From NCBI GenBank assembly GCA_964187655.1, contig CAXLMP010000109.1, forward strand, positions 1-64,000: 64,000 bases of DNA. Direction: 5' to 3'. Position 1 is the stretch's first letter. The number at the start of each line of letters is the position of its first letter. Positions 20,166 through 27,651 of the stretch are shown piece after piece. Source of the stretch: Lentimonas sp002292345 (lineage in GTDB: Bacteria > Verrucomicrobiota > Verrucomicrobiia > Opitutales > Coraliomargaritaceae). A program made the position numbers and the translations under genes. Under the pieces are notes generated by a model. That model saw only the letters and a program-made list of their open reading frames with translations, searched no databases and was not told where the DNA came from.

Positions 20166-21515
20166 ATGCTCGAAGAAAATACAGTTACCGACTCAGAGAT
20201 TGAGGCTCTGATCGAGAAAGGTCAGTTAAAGGCCGTTTCCGAGTCGTTGACGAGTTGGGCAAGTCCAGAGGTCGCCGACTTGATGCTGCGATTGGACAAG
20301 CCCCACCAGGTTCTGGTCTATCGTGCGCTGCCACGTGAGCGGGCGGCCGATGTGTTTGCTTATTTCGAGCCCGAGGATCAAGACGATGTGTTGGCCGCGT
20401 TGACGGATGCGGATACACGGGCGTTGCTGGCAGATATTAGTCCGGATGACCGCACCGAGATGCTCGAAGAGCTGCCCGCGACGGTCACACGTCGCTTGAT
20501 GCAGCTGCTGAGCCCTGAAGATTTGGCGGAGTCGCGTCAGTTGCTGGGCTACCCAGAGGAGAGTGTCGGTCGTTTGATGACGCCGGACTATCTGCGCATT
20601 CGTGCGGAGTGGACCTGTGAAGAGGCATTGACCCATATCCGTAAGTTTGGCCGCGATTCAGAGATTTTCAATTACCTCTATGTTACCGACGCGGGAGGTA
20701 AACTAGTCGATGTCGTGCGCATGCGCCGCCTAATCATGACTGAGCCGCAGGCGGTCATTCAGGCGATGTTGAATTATAATTGCATCAGCATTTCGGCCTA
20801 TGATGACCGCGAAGTGGCTGTTGAAATGATCCAACGCTACGACGTCAACGCGCTGCCGGTAGTGGACTCCGAGGGTGTGCTGCTAGGTATTGTGACGGTC
20901 GATGATATTCTGGACGTGGCGGAAGAAGAGGCCACCGAGGATATTCAAAAGGGTGCGGCGGTCGCGCCGCTGGAGACCCGCTATAGTGTGGCTTCGCCCG
21001 CGCAGCTTTTTCGTAAGCGCATCGGCTGGTTGCTGGTATTGATTTTTGTCAATTTGATCTCGGCCAGTGTGATTTCTCGCTACGAAGCGTTCGTCATGGA
21101 GTTTATTACGCTGGCGCTGTTTATGCCGCTGGTCATTGCCAGTGGTGGTAATTGCGGCGCGCAGTCCGCCACGCTGATGGTGCGTGCGATTGCCACCGGT
21201 GACCTTGAACTCAGCGATTGGCTAATGGCCGTCGGTAAGGAGCTGTTCGTCGGCGTGTTGCTGGGTGTCGCGATGGCAGTGGTCGCGGGGCTCGTCAGTC
21301 AACTCTATGGTGGCGATAGTCACATCGCATGGATCGTCGGGCTGAGTATGATTGCGATCGTATTCGTGGCGAATAGCTTCGGCGCCTTGCTGCCGTTTGC
21401 ACTCAGTCGCCTTAAAGTCGACCCTGCTGCCGCGAGTAGCCCGTTGATCACATCGATCATGGACGTGCTCGGATTGATCATCTATTTCTCCATCGCCGTA
21501 GTGGTGCTGGGCTAG
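20166..21515 (+). CDS. mgtE: Magnesium transporter MgtE
   Basis: MgtE is an inner-membrane Mg2+ channel gated by its cytoplasmic domains. I chose MLEENTVTDSE at 20166, since the N domain begins there. An ATG at 20112 would add 18 residues. Domains in order are the MgtE N domain (acidic helical repeats, about residues 10-120), two CBS domains (about 130-250, with DVNALPVVDSEGVLLGIVTVDD in the second), a linker helix and five membrane segments. The pore signature is PLVIASGGNCGAQSATLMVRA. Length about 449. Confidence 0.93.
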   Translation: MLEENTVTDSEIEALIEKGQLKAVSESLTSWASPEVADLMLRLDKPHQVLVYRALPRERAADVFAYFEPEDQDDVLAALTDADTRALLADISPDDRTEMLEELPATVTRRLMQLLSPEDLAESRQLLGYPEESVGRLMTPDYLRIRAEWTCEEALTHIRKFGRDSEIFNYLYVTDAGGKLVDVVRMRRLIMTEPQAVIQAMLNYNCISISAYDDREVAVEMIQRYDVNALPVVDSEGVLLGIVTVDDILDVAEEEATEDIQKGAAVAPLETRYSVASPAQLFRKRIGWLLVLIFVNLISASVISRYEAFVMEFITLALFMPLVIASGGNCGAQSATLMVRAIATGDLELSDWLMAVGKELFVGVLLGVAMAVVAGLVSQLYGGDSHIAWIVGLSMIAIVFVANSFGALLPFALSRLKVDPAAASSPLITSIMDVLGLIIYFSIAVVVLG

Positions 21516-21623
21516 TGCGTAGTCGGATCGCGTTGGGCCGTCCGGCTGTGTCGAATGATCGCTTTCGATTGCCTATGAGGGCGACTGTCTAAAGCAAGTC
21601 GCTTAGGTGTCTTTTATCTCCCT

Positions 21624-21664
21624 TAACGAAAAAAACGGCGTGTCTATTCGTAGACACGCCGTTT
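21624..21664 (-). terminator. Rho-independent terminator, minus strand
   Basis: A perfect 14-bp stem (21633-21646 with 21651-21664) closed by a ttcg tetraloop. On the minus strand the stem is followed by a run of T (plus-strand aaaaaaa at 21629-21635). It would end the transcript of the PEP-CTERM remnant and may also stop mgtE read-through from the other side. Confidence 0.85.
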
Positions 21665-21686
21665 GCGTTTTGATGAATGCGTTGAC

Positions 21687-21938
21687 TTAGGAACGGCGGC
21701 GACGCATTGCCGCGAAGCCCAGAGTCATACCACCGGCAATGAGCGCGAAGGCTGACGGCTCCGGCACTGCATTGACGCCAAACAGGAATGTTGCTGGGTC
21801 ACTTGTTGAGAGCGTTTGAGATCCCTCATTTAGGATGCCCGAAGCGGTCAATGTCACATTATACAAACCTTCTGCAGTGAAGGCGAAGTTGTAGTGCGCG
21901 TGTGAACCGATCTTGAGTATCAGCGTATCATTAAATCC
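21687..21938 (-). pseudogene. C-terminal remnant of a PEP-CTERM surface protein (choice-of-anchor M-like)
   Basis: The minus-strand frame ending at 21687 encodes, just before the stop, VPEPSAFALIAGGMTLGFAA followed by MRRRRS. This is a full PEP-CTERM sorting tail: VPEP, transmembrane helix, Arg-rich end. Before it lies SHAHYNFAFTAEGLYNVTLT and ASGILN, which resembles the end of a choice-of-anchor M (surface-anchored) domain. There is no usable start codon; the similarity ends near 21938, where sequence homologous to the mazG-like gene on the other strand begins. Most of the gene has therefore been lost. The terminator at 21633 still follows it. Confidence 0.8.
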
Positions 21939-21941
21939 ATC

Positions 21942-22043
21942 ACTGGAATCGACACTGCGGTGATTCTTGAGGTGAAAATGAAGCCGAATTCAGAGAAATA
22001 TCCAATTTGAGCAATCCGTGGTCGAAGTGTTTAGTATTCTGAT
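21942..22043 (+). pseudogene. Decayed 3' end of a mazG-like gene
   Basis: Translation gives TGIDTAVILEVKMKPNSEKY followed by PI, stop, AIRGRSV, stop, YSD. The intact gene at 22372 ends TGIDIAAIIEAKMKRNAEKY then PIEKARGRSVKYTEL. Two in-frame stops (tga at 22008, tag at 22032) replace Glu and Lys codons. Only the last 35 or so codons remain. The fragment abuts the PEP-CTERM remnant and is followed by the same non-coding element as the intact copy. Confidence 0.85.
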
Positions 22044-22141
22044 TTTCAGCGACTTGTGGGCTTGTTGGATGCGCGCGATCGATTTATTTAGAAAAACTTA
22101 AAATATTTTGAACGTTTAGGCCACTGCCCCGTCTATTTCTA

Positions 22142-22216
22142 TATAATCTTTGTTAGATTTTTCATTAGTTTGTTGTTTGTAAAAGGCGTCGTCTCGAAAG
22201 AGGCGGCGCTTTTTTT
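22142..22216 (+). ncRNA. Candidate small RNA with own -10 box, copy A
   Basis: A TATAAT box at 22142-22147 is followed by cttTGTTAGatttttcattag and a stem-loop (22186-22195 with 22200-22209, gaaa tetraloop) with seven T (22210-22216). A transcript starting near 22154 would be about 60 nt. No good -35 box is seen at the usual distance (ttgaac lies 28 bp upstream). The segment is nearly identical to 22831-22904, while the adjoining coding repeat has decayed. No known RNA family is recognised. It could instead be only a terminator. Confidence 0.45.
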
Positions 22217-22371
22217 ATGTTGGGAGCGCCAATCTCCGTATTGGCTCTTTGCGTGCGCGCAGAATAGTGCCATGTCCAGAGCAGTGCCAGACAGGAGTCT
22301 GGGGGTCCGGGCTATTTATTCCTAGATTTCACCATTGATCGGCTGCGCTGTCATGCCTACTCAGTTTACCT

Positions 22372-22737
22372 ATGAATGACAATGATACTCGCCTACAGGA
22401 AATCAAAGACCGTGTGCTGGCCTTCGCCAAAGAGCGCGAATGGGAGCAGTTCCACAGCCCGAAAAATCTATCGATGGCGATTTCGGCGGAGGCGGCCGAG
22501 TTGATGGAGCACTTCCTCTGGCAGAGCCCCGAGCAATCACATACGGATGTCGAGGCGCCAGCGCTCCGTGCGAAGGTCGAGGAGGAGTTGGCGGACGTAT
22601 TTATCTTTGCAATCGAGTTTGCGAATGTCACCGGAATCGACATCGCTGCGATTATTGAGGCGAAGATGAAGCGGAATGCAGAAAAATATCCGATCGAGAA
22701 AGCGCGCGGTCGAAGTGTTAAGTATACTGAACTATAA
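22372..22737 (+). CDS. MazG-like nucleotide pyrophosphohydrolase
   Basis: These all-alpha enzymes cleave non-canonical nucleoside triphosphates to the monophosphate. The 121-residue protein has the metal-binding EAAELMEHF (first EXXE) and EEELADVFIFAIE (EXXD), as in the MazG/RS21-C6 group. The start MNDNDTRLQEIKDRV is the first ATG. Its 3' end and downstream element are duplicated at 21942-22216, where the coding part is broken. Confidence 0.88.
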   Translation: MNDNDTRLQEIKDRVLAFAKEREWEQFHSPKNLSMAISAEAAELMEHFLWQSPEQSHTDVEAPALRAKVEEELADVFIFAIEFANVTGIDIAAIIEAKMKRNAEKYPIEKARGRSVKYTEL

Positions 22738-22904
22738 GGGCTTACGGGGTTCGTTTTGCGTTGTTTGAAATTTAATTAAAAAAAACTAAAACTATTTTGA
22801 ACGTTTACGCCACTGGCCCGTCTATTTCTATATAATCTTTGTTAGATTTTTTATTAGTTTGTTGTTTGTAAAGCGCGTCGTCTCGAAAGGGACGGCGTGT
22901 TTTT
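22629..22904 (+). repeat. Imperfect direct repeat, copy B (intact mazG-like 3' end plus hairpin element)
   Basis: Partner of 21942-22216. It covers the last 36 codons of the intact mazG-like gene and the downstream non-coding element. Confidence 0.85.
22831..22904 (+). ncRNA. Candidate small RNA with own -10 box, copy B
   Basis: TATAAT at 22831-22836, then the same leader as copy A and a 12-bp stem (22873-22884 with 22889-22900) with gaaa loop and a short T-run. Compared with copy A, a t.g pair has become t-a and a t-a pair t.g, so pairing is kept while bases change. It may be the terminator of the mazG-like gene, a separate small RNA, or both. Confidence 0.45.
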
Positions 22905-23069
22905 ATGTGATCTGCTAACGCAAATAATAAAGGGTAGGTGTGAGCCTAGGCACGCGTCTCCCGTCATCCTGGAAGATGATTAGAATGAAGTCGGTTGCCG
23001 ATGGAGATCGGGCGGTGATTGCCCCGCAATTCCATAAGCAAGTCGACGAAGCCCCAATTGATCGTTGGA
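22905..23069. other. Non-coding stretch, nothing recognised
   Basis: Between the hairpin element and the glutaredoxin 3' side there is no convincing gene. Small open frames on both strands lack start context and similarity that I can see. Confidence 0.5.
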
Positions 23070-23098
23070 GACTCGGCGCAGCGTTACTATGCCGAGCC
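23070..23098 (-). terminator. Possible 3' hairpin of the glutaredoxin gene
   Basis: An 8-bp stem (gactcggc at 23070-23077 with gccgagcc at 23091-23098, one G.T pair) reaches the glutaredoxin stop codon. There is no T-run on the minus strand, so termination is uncertain. Confidence 0.35.
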
Positions 23099-23361
23099 TA
23101 CAGTCCAAGCTCAGCCTTGACGGCAGGCGCTTGATTAAGCGCGGCTTTGAATTCGCCGATGTCGAAGTCGGCGACGACGAATTGGCCGTGCACAAAGGTG
23201 GGGGTTTTGGTTTGGTTGCTGTGCTTCACCATTTGCTCCATGAAGGCTTTGTTGCTGCGCACTTCGCGGGTTTCGAGGCGAACGTTGTTAGCGCTGAAGA
23301 AGCTAAGGGCTTCTGTGCACCATGGGCAGCCGGACTTTATGTAAAGGATGGGTGTGTTCAT
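23098..23361 (-). CDS. Glutaredoxin family protein (copy 1)
   Basis: A thiol oxidoreductase of 87 residues from the start MNTPILYIKSG. The active site is CPWC (residues 12-15), and TPTF carries the cis-Pro. It is a paralogue of the gene at 27106: both share the frame PILY.K.GCPWC..ALSFF and end with VADF...EF.A.LN. The two copies flank the glgM-glgE operon in the same orientation. Confidence 0.85.
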   Translation of the reverse strand: MNTPILYIKSGCPWCTEALSFFSANNVRLETREVRSNKAFMEQMVKHSNQTKTPTFVHGQFVVADFDIGEFKAALNQAPAVKAELGL

Positions 23362-23503
23362 TACGATGGACGTTAAACTGAAAGGGTGGAGTAGTGCTAC
23401 TATAAAAGTTGTAGGTGAGTCCCCGATCTTACGGTTGAGGCCATGCATTGCTTTGCGTCAGTTCTGTGAGGGCTTCCGTCGTGAGAGAGAGGGGGGTGTT
23501 TTT

Positions 23504-23541
23504 GCCGCAAAAGAAGCCTCGGCGTGTGCACGCCGAGGCTT
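23504..23541 (-). terminator. Terminator of glgE
   Basis: An inverted repeat of 11 bp (aagcctcggcg at 23514-23524 with cgccgaggctt at 23531-23541), followed on the minus strand by ttcttttg. It lies 28 bp beyond the glgE stop. Confidence 0.8.
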
Positions 23542-23568
23542 GATGGAATGCTGTGGATCGTCGCCAGA

Positions 23569-25539
23569 TTAGAGGCGGCGGATCTTGAAAATATGCGCGG
23601 GGCGCACGTGTGGGTTAATCTTGATGAAATTGCGCGAACCTTGCCAGGTATATTCGGCTTCATAGGGATCATAGAGGTCGCGTACGGTAAAGCCGTCGTA
23701 TTCACCAAGACCAAGATGGTCGAGCGGCAGATTAATAAAGCCGCTTTGCGTGTTTTCCCAGTCCATATTAACGACGACCAGAATTTGATCCGAGCAATCG
23801 TAGGTCTGCTTGAGATAGCAGAGGAAGTGTGAGTTGTCGGAGTCGGCAAAGAACAGATTGAAGGTGCGCTGTAGCGCGGGGTGGTTATTGCGGATCGCAT
23901 TGATGCGGGCGATTTCTCCCTTGAGATTGCCTTGCTGATCCCAGTCCCACTGCTTGAGCTCGTATTTCTCGCTGTGGTTGTATTCCTCTTTGCCGGGATA
24001 AGGCTCAAAGTCCATCAACTCATAAGCGGGCCCGTAGATGCCGATATTGGATGAAAGCGTCGCTGCGAGTACGTAGCGGCCTAAATAAGCGGCGCGGCTG
24101 TTGACCTGTAAGTCGTCGTGAAGGATGTCGGGTGTATTGGGCCAGAAGTTGGGCCAGAAGTAATCCTTGGTCTCTGAGGTAGTGAGTTCGGTGAGGTACT
24201 CACGCAGTTCAGAAGGTGTGTTGCGCCAGGTGAAGTAAGTGTAGCCGTGGGTAAAGCCCACTTTGGCTAAATTGTATTTACGCTTCGGGCGTGTGAAGGC
24301 CTCCGCGAGAAAAATGACTTCGGGGTGCGCGGTTTTGATCTCTAGAATACACCAGTTCCAAAATGAGAAGGATTTGGTGTGCGGGTTGTCGACGCGGAAG
24401 ACTTTGACGCCTGCCTCAATCCAGTAATCAAATACGGACTTCAGTTCCAACCAAAGGTTTTCCCAGTCATCGCTCTCAAAGTTGATCGGCACAATGTCCT
24501 GGTATTTCTTGGGTGGGTTCTCTGCGTATTGGCAGGTGCCATCGGGGCGCCATTTAAACCATTGCGGGTGCTCTTTGACCCACGGGTGCTCGGGAGAGCA
24601 TTGAAAAGCGATGTCCATCGCGACCTCGATTTCGTAGTCCGCGGCGGCAGCGATAAATGATTTGAAATCATCTAGACTGCCGAGTTCGGCCAAGATGTCT
24701 TTGTGCCCGCCAGAGTGTGCGCCGATTGCCCAAGGACTGCCGACGTCGCTGTCTGATGGAGTGAGGGAATTGTTCTTGCCCTTGCGGAAGGCATGGCCGA
24801 TCGGATGGATTGGCGGAAAGTAGACGATATTAAAGCCCATGCGGGCGATTTCGTGCAAGCGACTTTTCGCGTCTTCGAAGGTGCCGTGGGTTTCGGCATC
24901 TGGTCCGCACGAGCGCGGAAAGTATTCATACCAGGTGCTAAAAGCAGCTAGCTTACGCTCGACCATGAGCAGGTGGATCGGCGACTGCGTGGCAAGTTTG
25001 GCGTCGAAGCAACGGGAGACGAGACCGCGCAGTTCTTCGCTGTGCGCGTCGTCGATGCGTTCGCGGTCGATACGATTAGAATCTTTGAGAGTATTCCCAA
25101 ATTTTTTAAGACGGACCTTGTCGTCGCCCTTCGCGCGTTTGGCGGCTTCAAGAACGATGTCGCCGCCAATAGCTAGCTCGACGTCGGCTGATTGGCCGTC
25201 CTCTAGCTTTCGGGCGAAGCCGTGTCGCCATGAGCCGAAGTGATCGACGGCAGATATAACGCAATATTCATACAGCCCGATTTCCCATGGTTGAAAATTG
25301 TAAGTCCACTCGTCGTTGCCGGCTTCGTGCATCGAATTTTTGATCCATTCTTTCGCGCCTTTACGGCGATGGCAGAAATCAACAGTAATAATGTCGTGAC
25401 TATCGGTAAAAGCGTGAACTCGGAACTCTTGAGCGTCGCCGATGACGCGTTTGAGTGGATATTTTTCTGCCTCGAGTGCAGGGCTTAGAGTATCGATAAT
25501 AACGCGATTGCGGCCGTTGAACTTTTTAAGCGAACTCAT
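23569..25539 (-). CDS. glgE: Alpha-1,4-glucan:maltose-1-phosphate maltosyltransferase GlgE
   Basis: GlgE adds maltosyl units from alpha-maltose-1-phosphate to an alpha-1,4-glucan. The 656-residue length is usual. An N-terminal beta-sandwich (VIIDTLSPALEAEKYPLKRV, then HRRKG) is followed by the GH13 barrel, with PPIHPIG, KGKNNSL, GSPWAIG and the DIAFQCSPEHPW segment. The nucleophile Asp384 lies in FRVDNPHTK and the acid/base Glu413 in LAEAF; these two motifs are characteristic of GlgE. It follows the GlgM-type glycosyltransferase by 54 bp, so donor synthesis and polymerisation are co-expressed. Confidence 0.95.
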   Translation of the reverse strand: MSSLKKFNGRNRVIIDTLSPALEAEKYPLKRVIGDAQEFRVHAFTDSHDIITVDFCHRRKGAKEWIKNSMHEAGNDEWTYNFQPWEIGLYEYCVISAVDHFGSWRHGFARKLEDGQSADVELAIGGDIVLEAAKRAKGDDKVRLKKFGNTLKDSNRIDRERIDDAHSEELRGLVSRCFDAKLATQSPIHLLMVERKLAAFSTWYEYFPRSCGPDAETHGTFEDAKSRLHEIARMGFNIVYFPPIHPIGHAFRKGKNNSLTPSDSDVGSPWAIGAHSGGHKDILAELGSLDDFKSFIAAAADYEIEVAMDIAFQCSPEHPWVKEHPQWFKWRPDGTCQYAENPPKKYQDIVPINFESDDWENLWLELKSVFDYWIEAGVKVFRVDNPHTKSFSFWNWCILEIKTAHPEVIFLAEAFTRPKRKYNLAKVGFTHGYTYFTWRNTPSELREYLTELTTSETKDYFWPNFWPNTPDILHDDLQVNSRAAYLGRYVLAATLSSNIGIYGPAYELMDFEPYPGKEEYNHSEKYELKQWDWDQQGNLKGEIARINAIRNNHPALQRTFNLFFADSDNSHFLCYLKQTYDCSDQILVVVNMDWENTQSGFINLPLDHLGLGEYDGFTVRDLYDPYEAEYTWQGSRNFIKINPHVRPAHIFKIRRL

Positions 25540-25593
25540 TATAAGATGAAAAAGTATGAAGGTAAGAAGGTGAAATGTTAGCTAGCGCGGACG

Positions 25594-26802
25594 CTATTTC
25601 TGTTGAATCAGGCCTTGGTAGAGGGCCTGAGTTTGCTGGGCGATGGAGCTCCAGCTAAAGTGTTCGATCGCGCGTTGGCGGCCAGCCTTAGCGAATGCGT
25701 CGCGGCGTTCTGGATTTTCCATCAGTCGATTGACCTGATGGGCAAGGTCCTTGGCGAAGGCTTCTGGATTGAGTGGACTGAAGGGGCTTTCATGACTCTG
25801 TGCGAGTGGCACGAGGTAACCGGTCTCATCATGCACGACGACTTCAGGGATGCCGCCGACGGCAGAGCCGACGACGGGTGTTTCGCAAGCCATGGCTTCG
25901 AGATTAATAATACCGAAAGGCTCGTAAACGGACGGGCAACAGAAAACGGACGCGCCGGAGTAGAGTTTGATGACGGTTGGCTTGTCGACCATGTCGTCGA
26001 TCCAAAAAATGCCGTCGCGCTCTTGCTTGGCGGCTTCGACAGCGGCCAGCATTTCCGCGGCAATTTCGGGGGTGTCGGGTGCGCCGGCACAGAGCACGAT
26101 TTGGTAGCCAGGGTGCATGTGCTTGATCGCATCGACGAGATGAATGATGCCCTTTTGGCGGGTGATGCGACCGACGAACAGCACGTAGGGCTGGTCTTTA
26201 TCGATACCGAAACGGTCGAGGGCCTCTGTGGCATCTTGCTTGTAGAATTCGTCGGGGTCTATGCCATTGTAGATGATGTGTAGTTTGGCGGGATCGACAT
26301 TGAAGTGCTGCATCACGTCGGCCTTGGTCCCCTCAGATACGCAGATCACCGCGTCGGCCATTTCGATTGCGGTTTTTTCGACCCAGCTGCTGCAGTCATA
26401 GCCGCCGCCGAGCTGTTCGCGTTTCCACGGGCGCAGCGGCTCTAAAGAGTGTGCGGTCACGACGAGCGGAATGCCGTAGTTGAGCTTCGAGAGGATGCCG
26501 GCCATATGCGTATACCAAGTGTGGCAGTGTACGATATCGGCATCGTTGCCATTGGTGTTGAAATCGAGGCCTTGCTGTAGGCAGGCGAACACGCTTTGCA
26601 ATTTCTCCGGGCAGGTGTAGCCGCTCTTGTCAACTTGGTAGCCGCAGGCGGTCAACGTAGGATGTTTGATGTCTTGATCGCCGAAGCAACGCACATCGAC
26701 GTTCATTAACTTAGCGAGTTCGCGGGTCAGATAGTCTACGTGAACGCCCGCGCCGCCGTAAATGTTGGGAGGGAATTCGTTAGTATATATAAGAGACTTC
26801 AT
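25594..26802 (-). CDS. glgM: GlgM-type ADP-glucose glycosyltransferase (maltose-1-phosphate synthase)
   Basis: A GT4-type glycosyltransferase of 402 residues, formerly annotated as the actinobacterial glycogen synthase. Motifs are NEFPPNIYGGAGVHVDYL, HCHTWYTHMAG, TAHSLEPLRPWK, YNGIDPDEF, VGRITRQKGI and the donor-binding EPFGIINLEAMA (EX7E). The similarity is to the Corynebacterium/Mycobacterium type, which makes maltose-1-phosphate from ADP-glucose and glucose-1-phosphate. With glgE directly downstream that role is very likely. A classical glycogen synthase activity is the alternative. It heads the operon. Confidence 0.88.
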   Translation of the reverse strand: MKSLIYTNEFPPNIYGGAGVHVDYLTRELAKLMNVDVRCFGDQDIKHPTLTACGYQVDKSGYTCPEKLQSVFACLQQGLDFNTNGNDADIVHCHTWYTHMAGILSKLNYGIPLVVTAHSLEPLRPWKREQLGGGYDCSSWVEKTAIEMADAVICVSEGTKADVMQHFNVDPAKLHIIYNGIDPDEFYKQDATEALDRFGIDKDQPYVLFVGRITRQKGIIHLVDAIKHMHPGYQIVLCAGAPDTPEIAAEMLAAVEAAKQERDGIFWIDDMVDKPTVIKLYSGASVFCCPSVYEPFGIINLEAMACETPVVGSAVGGIPEVVVHDETGYLVPLAQSHESPFSPLNPEAFAKDLAHQVNRLMENPERRDAFAKAGRQRAIEHFSWSSIAQQTQALYQGLIQQK

Positions 26803-27105
26803 AAGGCGTCAGTAAAGGTGTCGTTATGCTTGAAGGGGGCAATTCTAATCTCTTGCTTGGCGCGTTGCGTGCCGTCACCTCAGTTAAAGTCCGGTGTTTT
26901 TCCGCGAATTGCGCAGCGAGTCTCTTCGCCCCTCTTTCGCAATTGCCATTGTGATATAGGCATTGCTACCTGTTATATTGGATGATCGTTCGGGTGCTGA
27001 CTCTGCGGGGACACACCAGAATAGCGATTGCACTGTCAGGGGGTCGTGGACGCAGTGTATTTGCGTGTCTTCATAGAGAGTTCCGCCGAGGTGGCGCTCA
27101 GGTGG
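26803..27105. other. Intergenic region upstream of glgM
   Basis: About 300 bp between the second glutaredoxin's stop and glgM, both on the minus strand. It should hold the glgM promoter, but I see no clear -35/-10 pair, operator or RNA gene. Confidence 0.5.
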
Positions 27106-27393
27106 CTAGTTCTCGCTGTCGCTGATCCCGAGATTGTGCCGGACTTCGGGAAACTCGTTGAGTTCGGCGAGGAATTCATCTACCGAAAAGTCTGCTACAA
27201 TAAAGTCGCCATATTCAAAGGTGGGAACCTTCGTTTGCCCGCTAATAGAGACCATCGCGTCCATATCTTTTGCATTTTCGTACACATCGCGCAGGTGGAG
27301 ATCGACGCCCTGTGAGTTAAAGAAGGAGAGTGCTTGCTGGCACCATGGGCAGCCAGCTTTAAGGTAGAGAATAGGCTTTGGTATACGATTCAT
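27106..27393 (-). CDS. Glutaredoxin family protein (copy 2)
   Basis: A 95-residue paralogue of the gene at 23098. It begins MNRIPKPILYLKAGCPWCQQ, with active site CPWC, the VPTF cis-Pro loop and VADFSVDEFLAEL. It is upstream of the glycogen operon and divergent from serA. Its role in thiol-disulfide exchange is inferred from the family. Confidence 0.85.
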   Translation of the reverse strand: MNRIPKPILYLKAGCPWCQQALSFFNSQGVDLHLRDVYENAKDMDAMVSISGQTKVPTFEYGDFIVADFSVDEFLAELNEFPEVRHNLGISDSEN

Positions 27394-27651
27394 AACTAGT
27401 TTAAATATTAAGCATTTAAGGGCCCCTGACAACGTGAATTACGACTTTTAGTAACTTTAATGGTACACTATTGCTTTGGTGTTCGGATCTCTATATATGA
27501 GTACTGATATTGGAGATATTCTTGGCCGATTTAATGGGAAATAGGTAGTGGGTGAATTACGCTGCGATCGGCATATCTGCAAAGAAGATGCGCCGAAGTG
27601 CTTCTTTTCGTTGCAATTCGGTGTCGGTGAAATTTACTGCTCCGCTTTGCT

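Larger units (their letters stand above)
21942..22216 (+). repeat. Imperfect direct repeat, copy A (mazG 3' end plus hairpin element)
   Basis: Pairs with 22629-22904. The coding part is about three-quarters identical. The last 110 bases (from attttgaacgttta to the T-run) are almost identical. The middle (about 22045-22085) is unalike and AT-rich. The spacing between copies is about 690 bp. Confidence 0.85.

Noticed and set aside
22940..23134. Short frames on both strands after the hairpin element
   Set aside because: No motif, no start signal, and the region overlaps the glutaredoxin 3' end; it is not credible as a gene.
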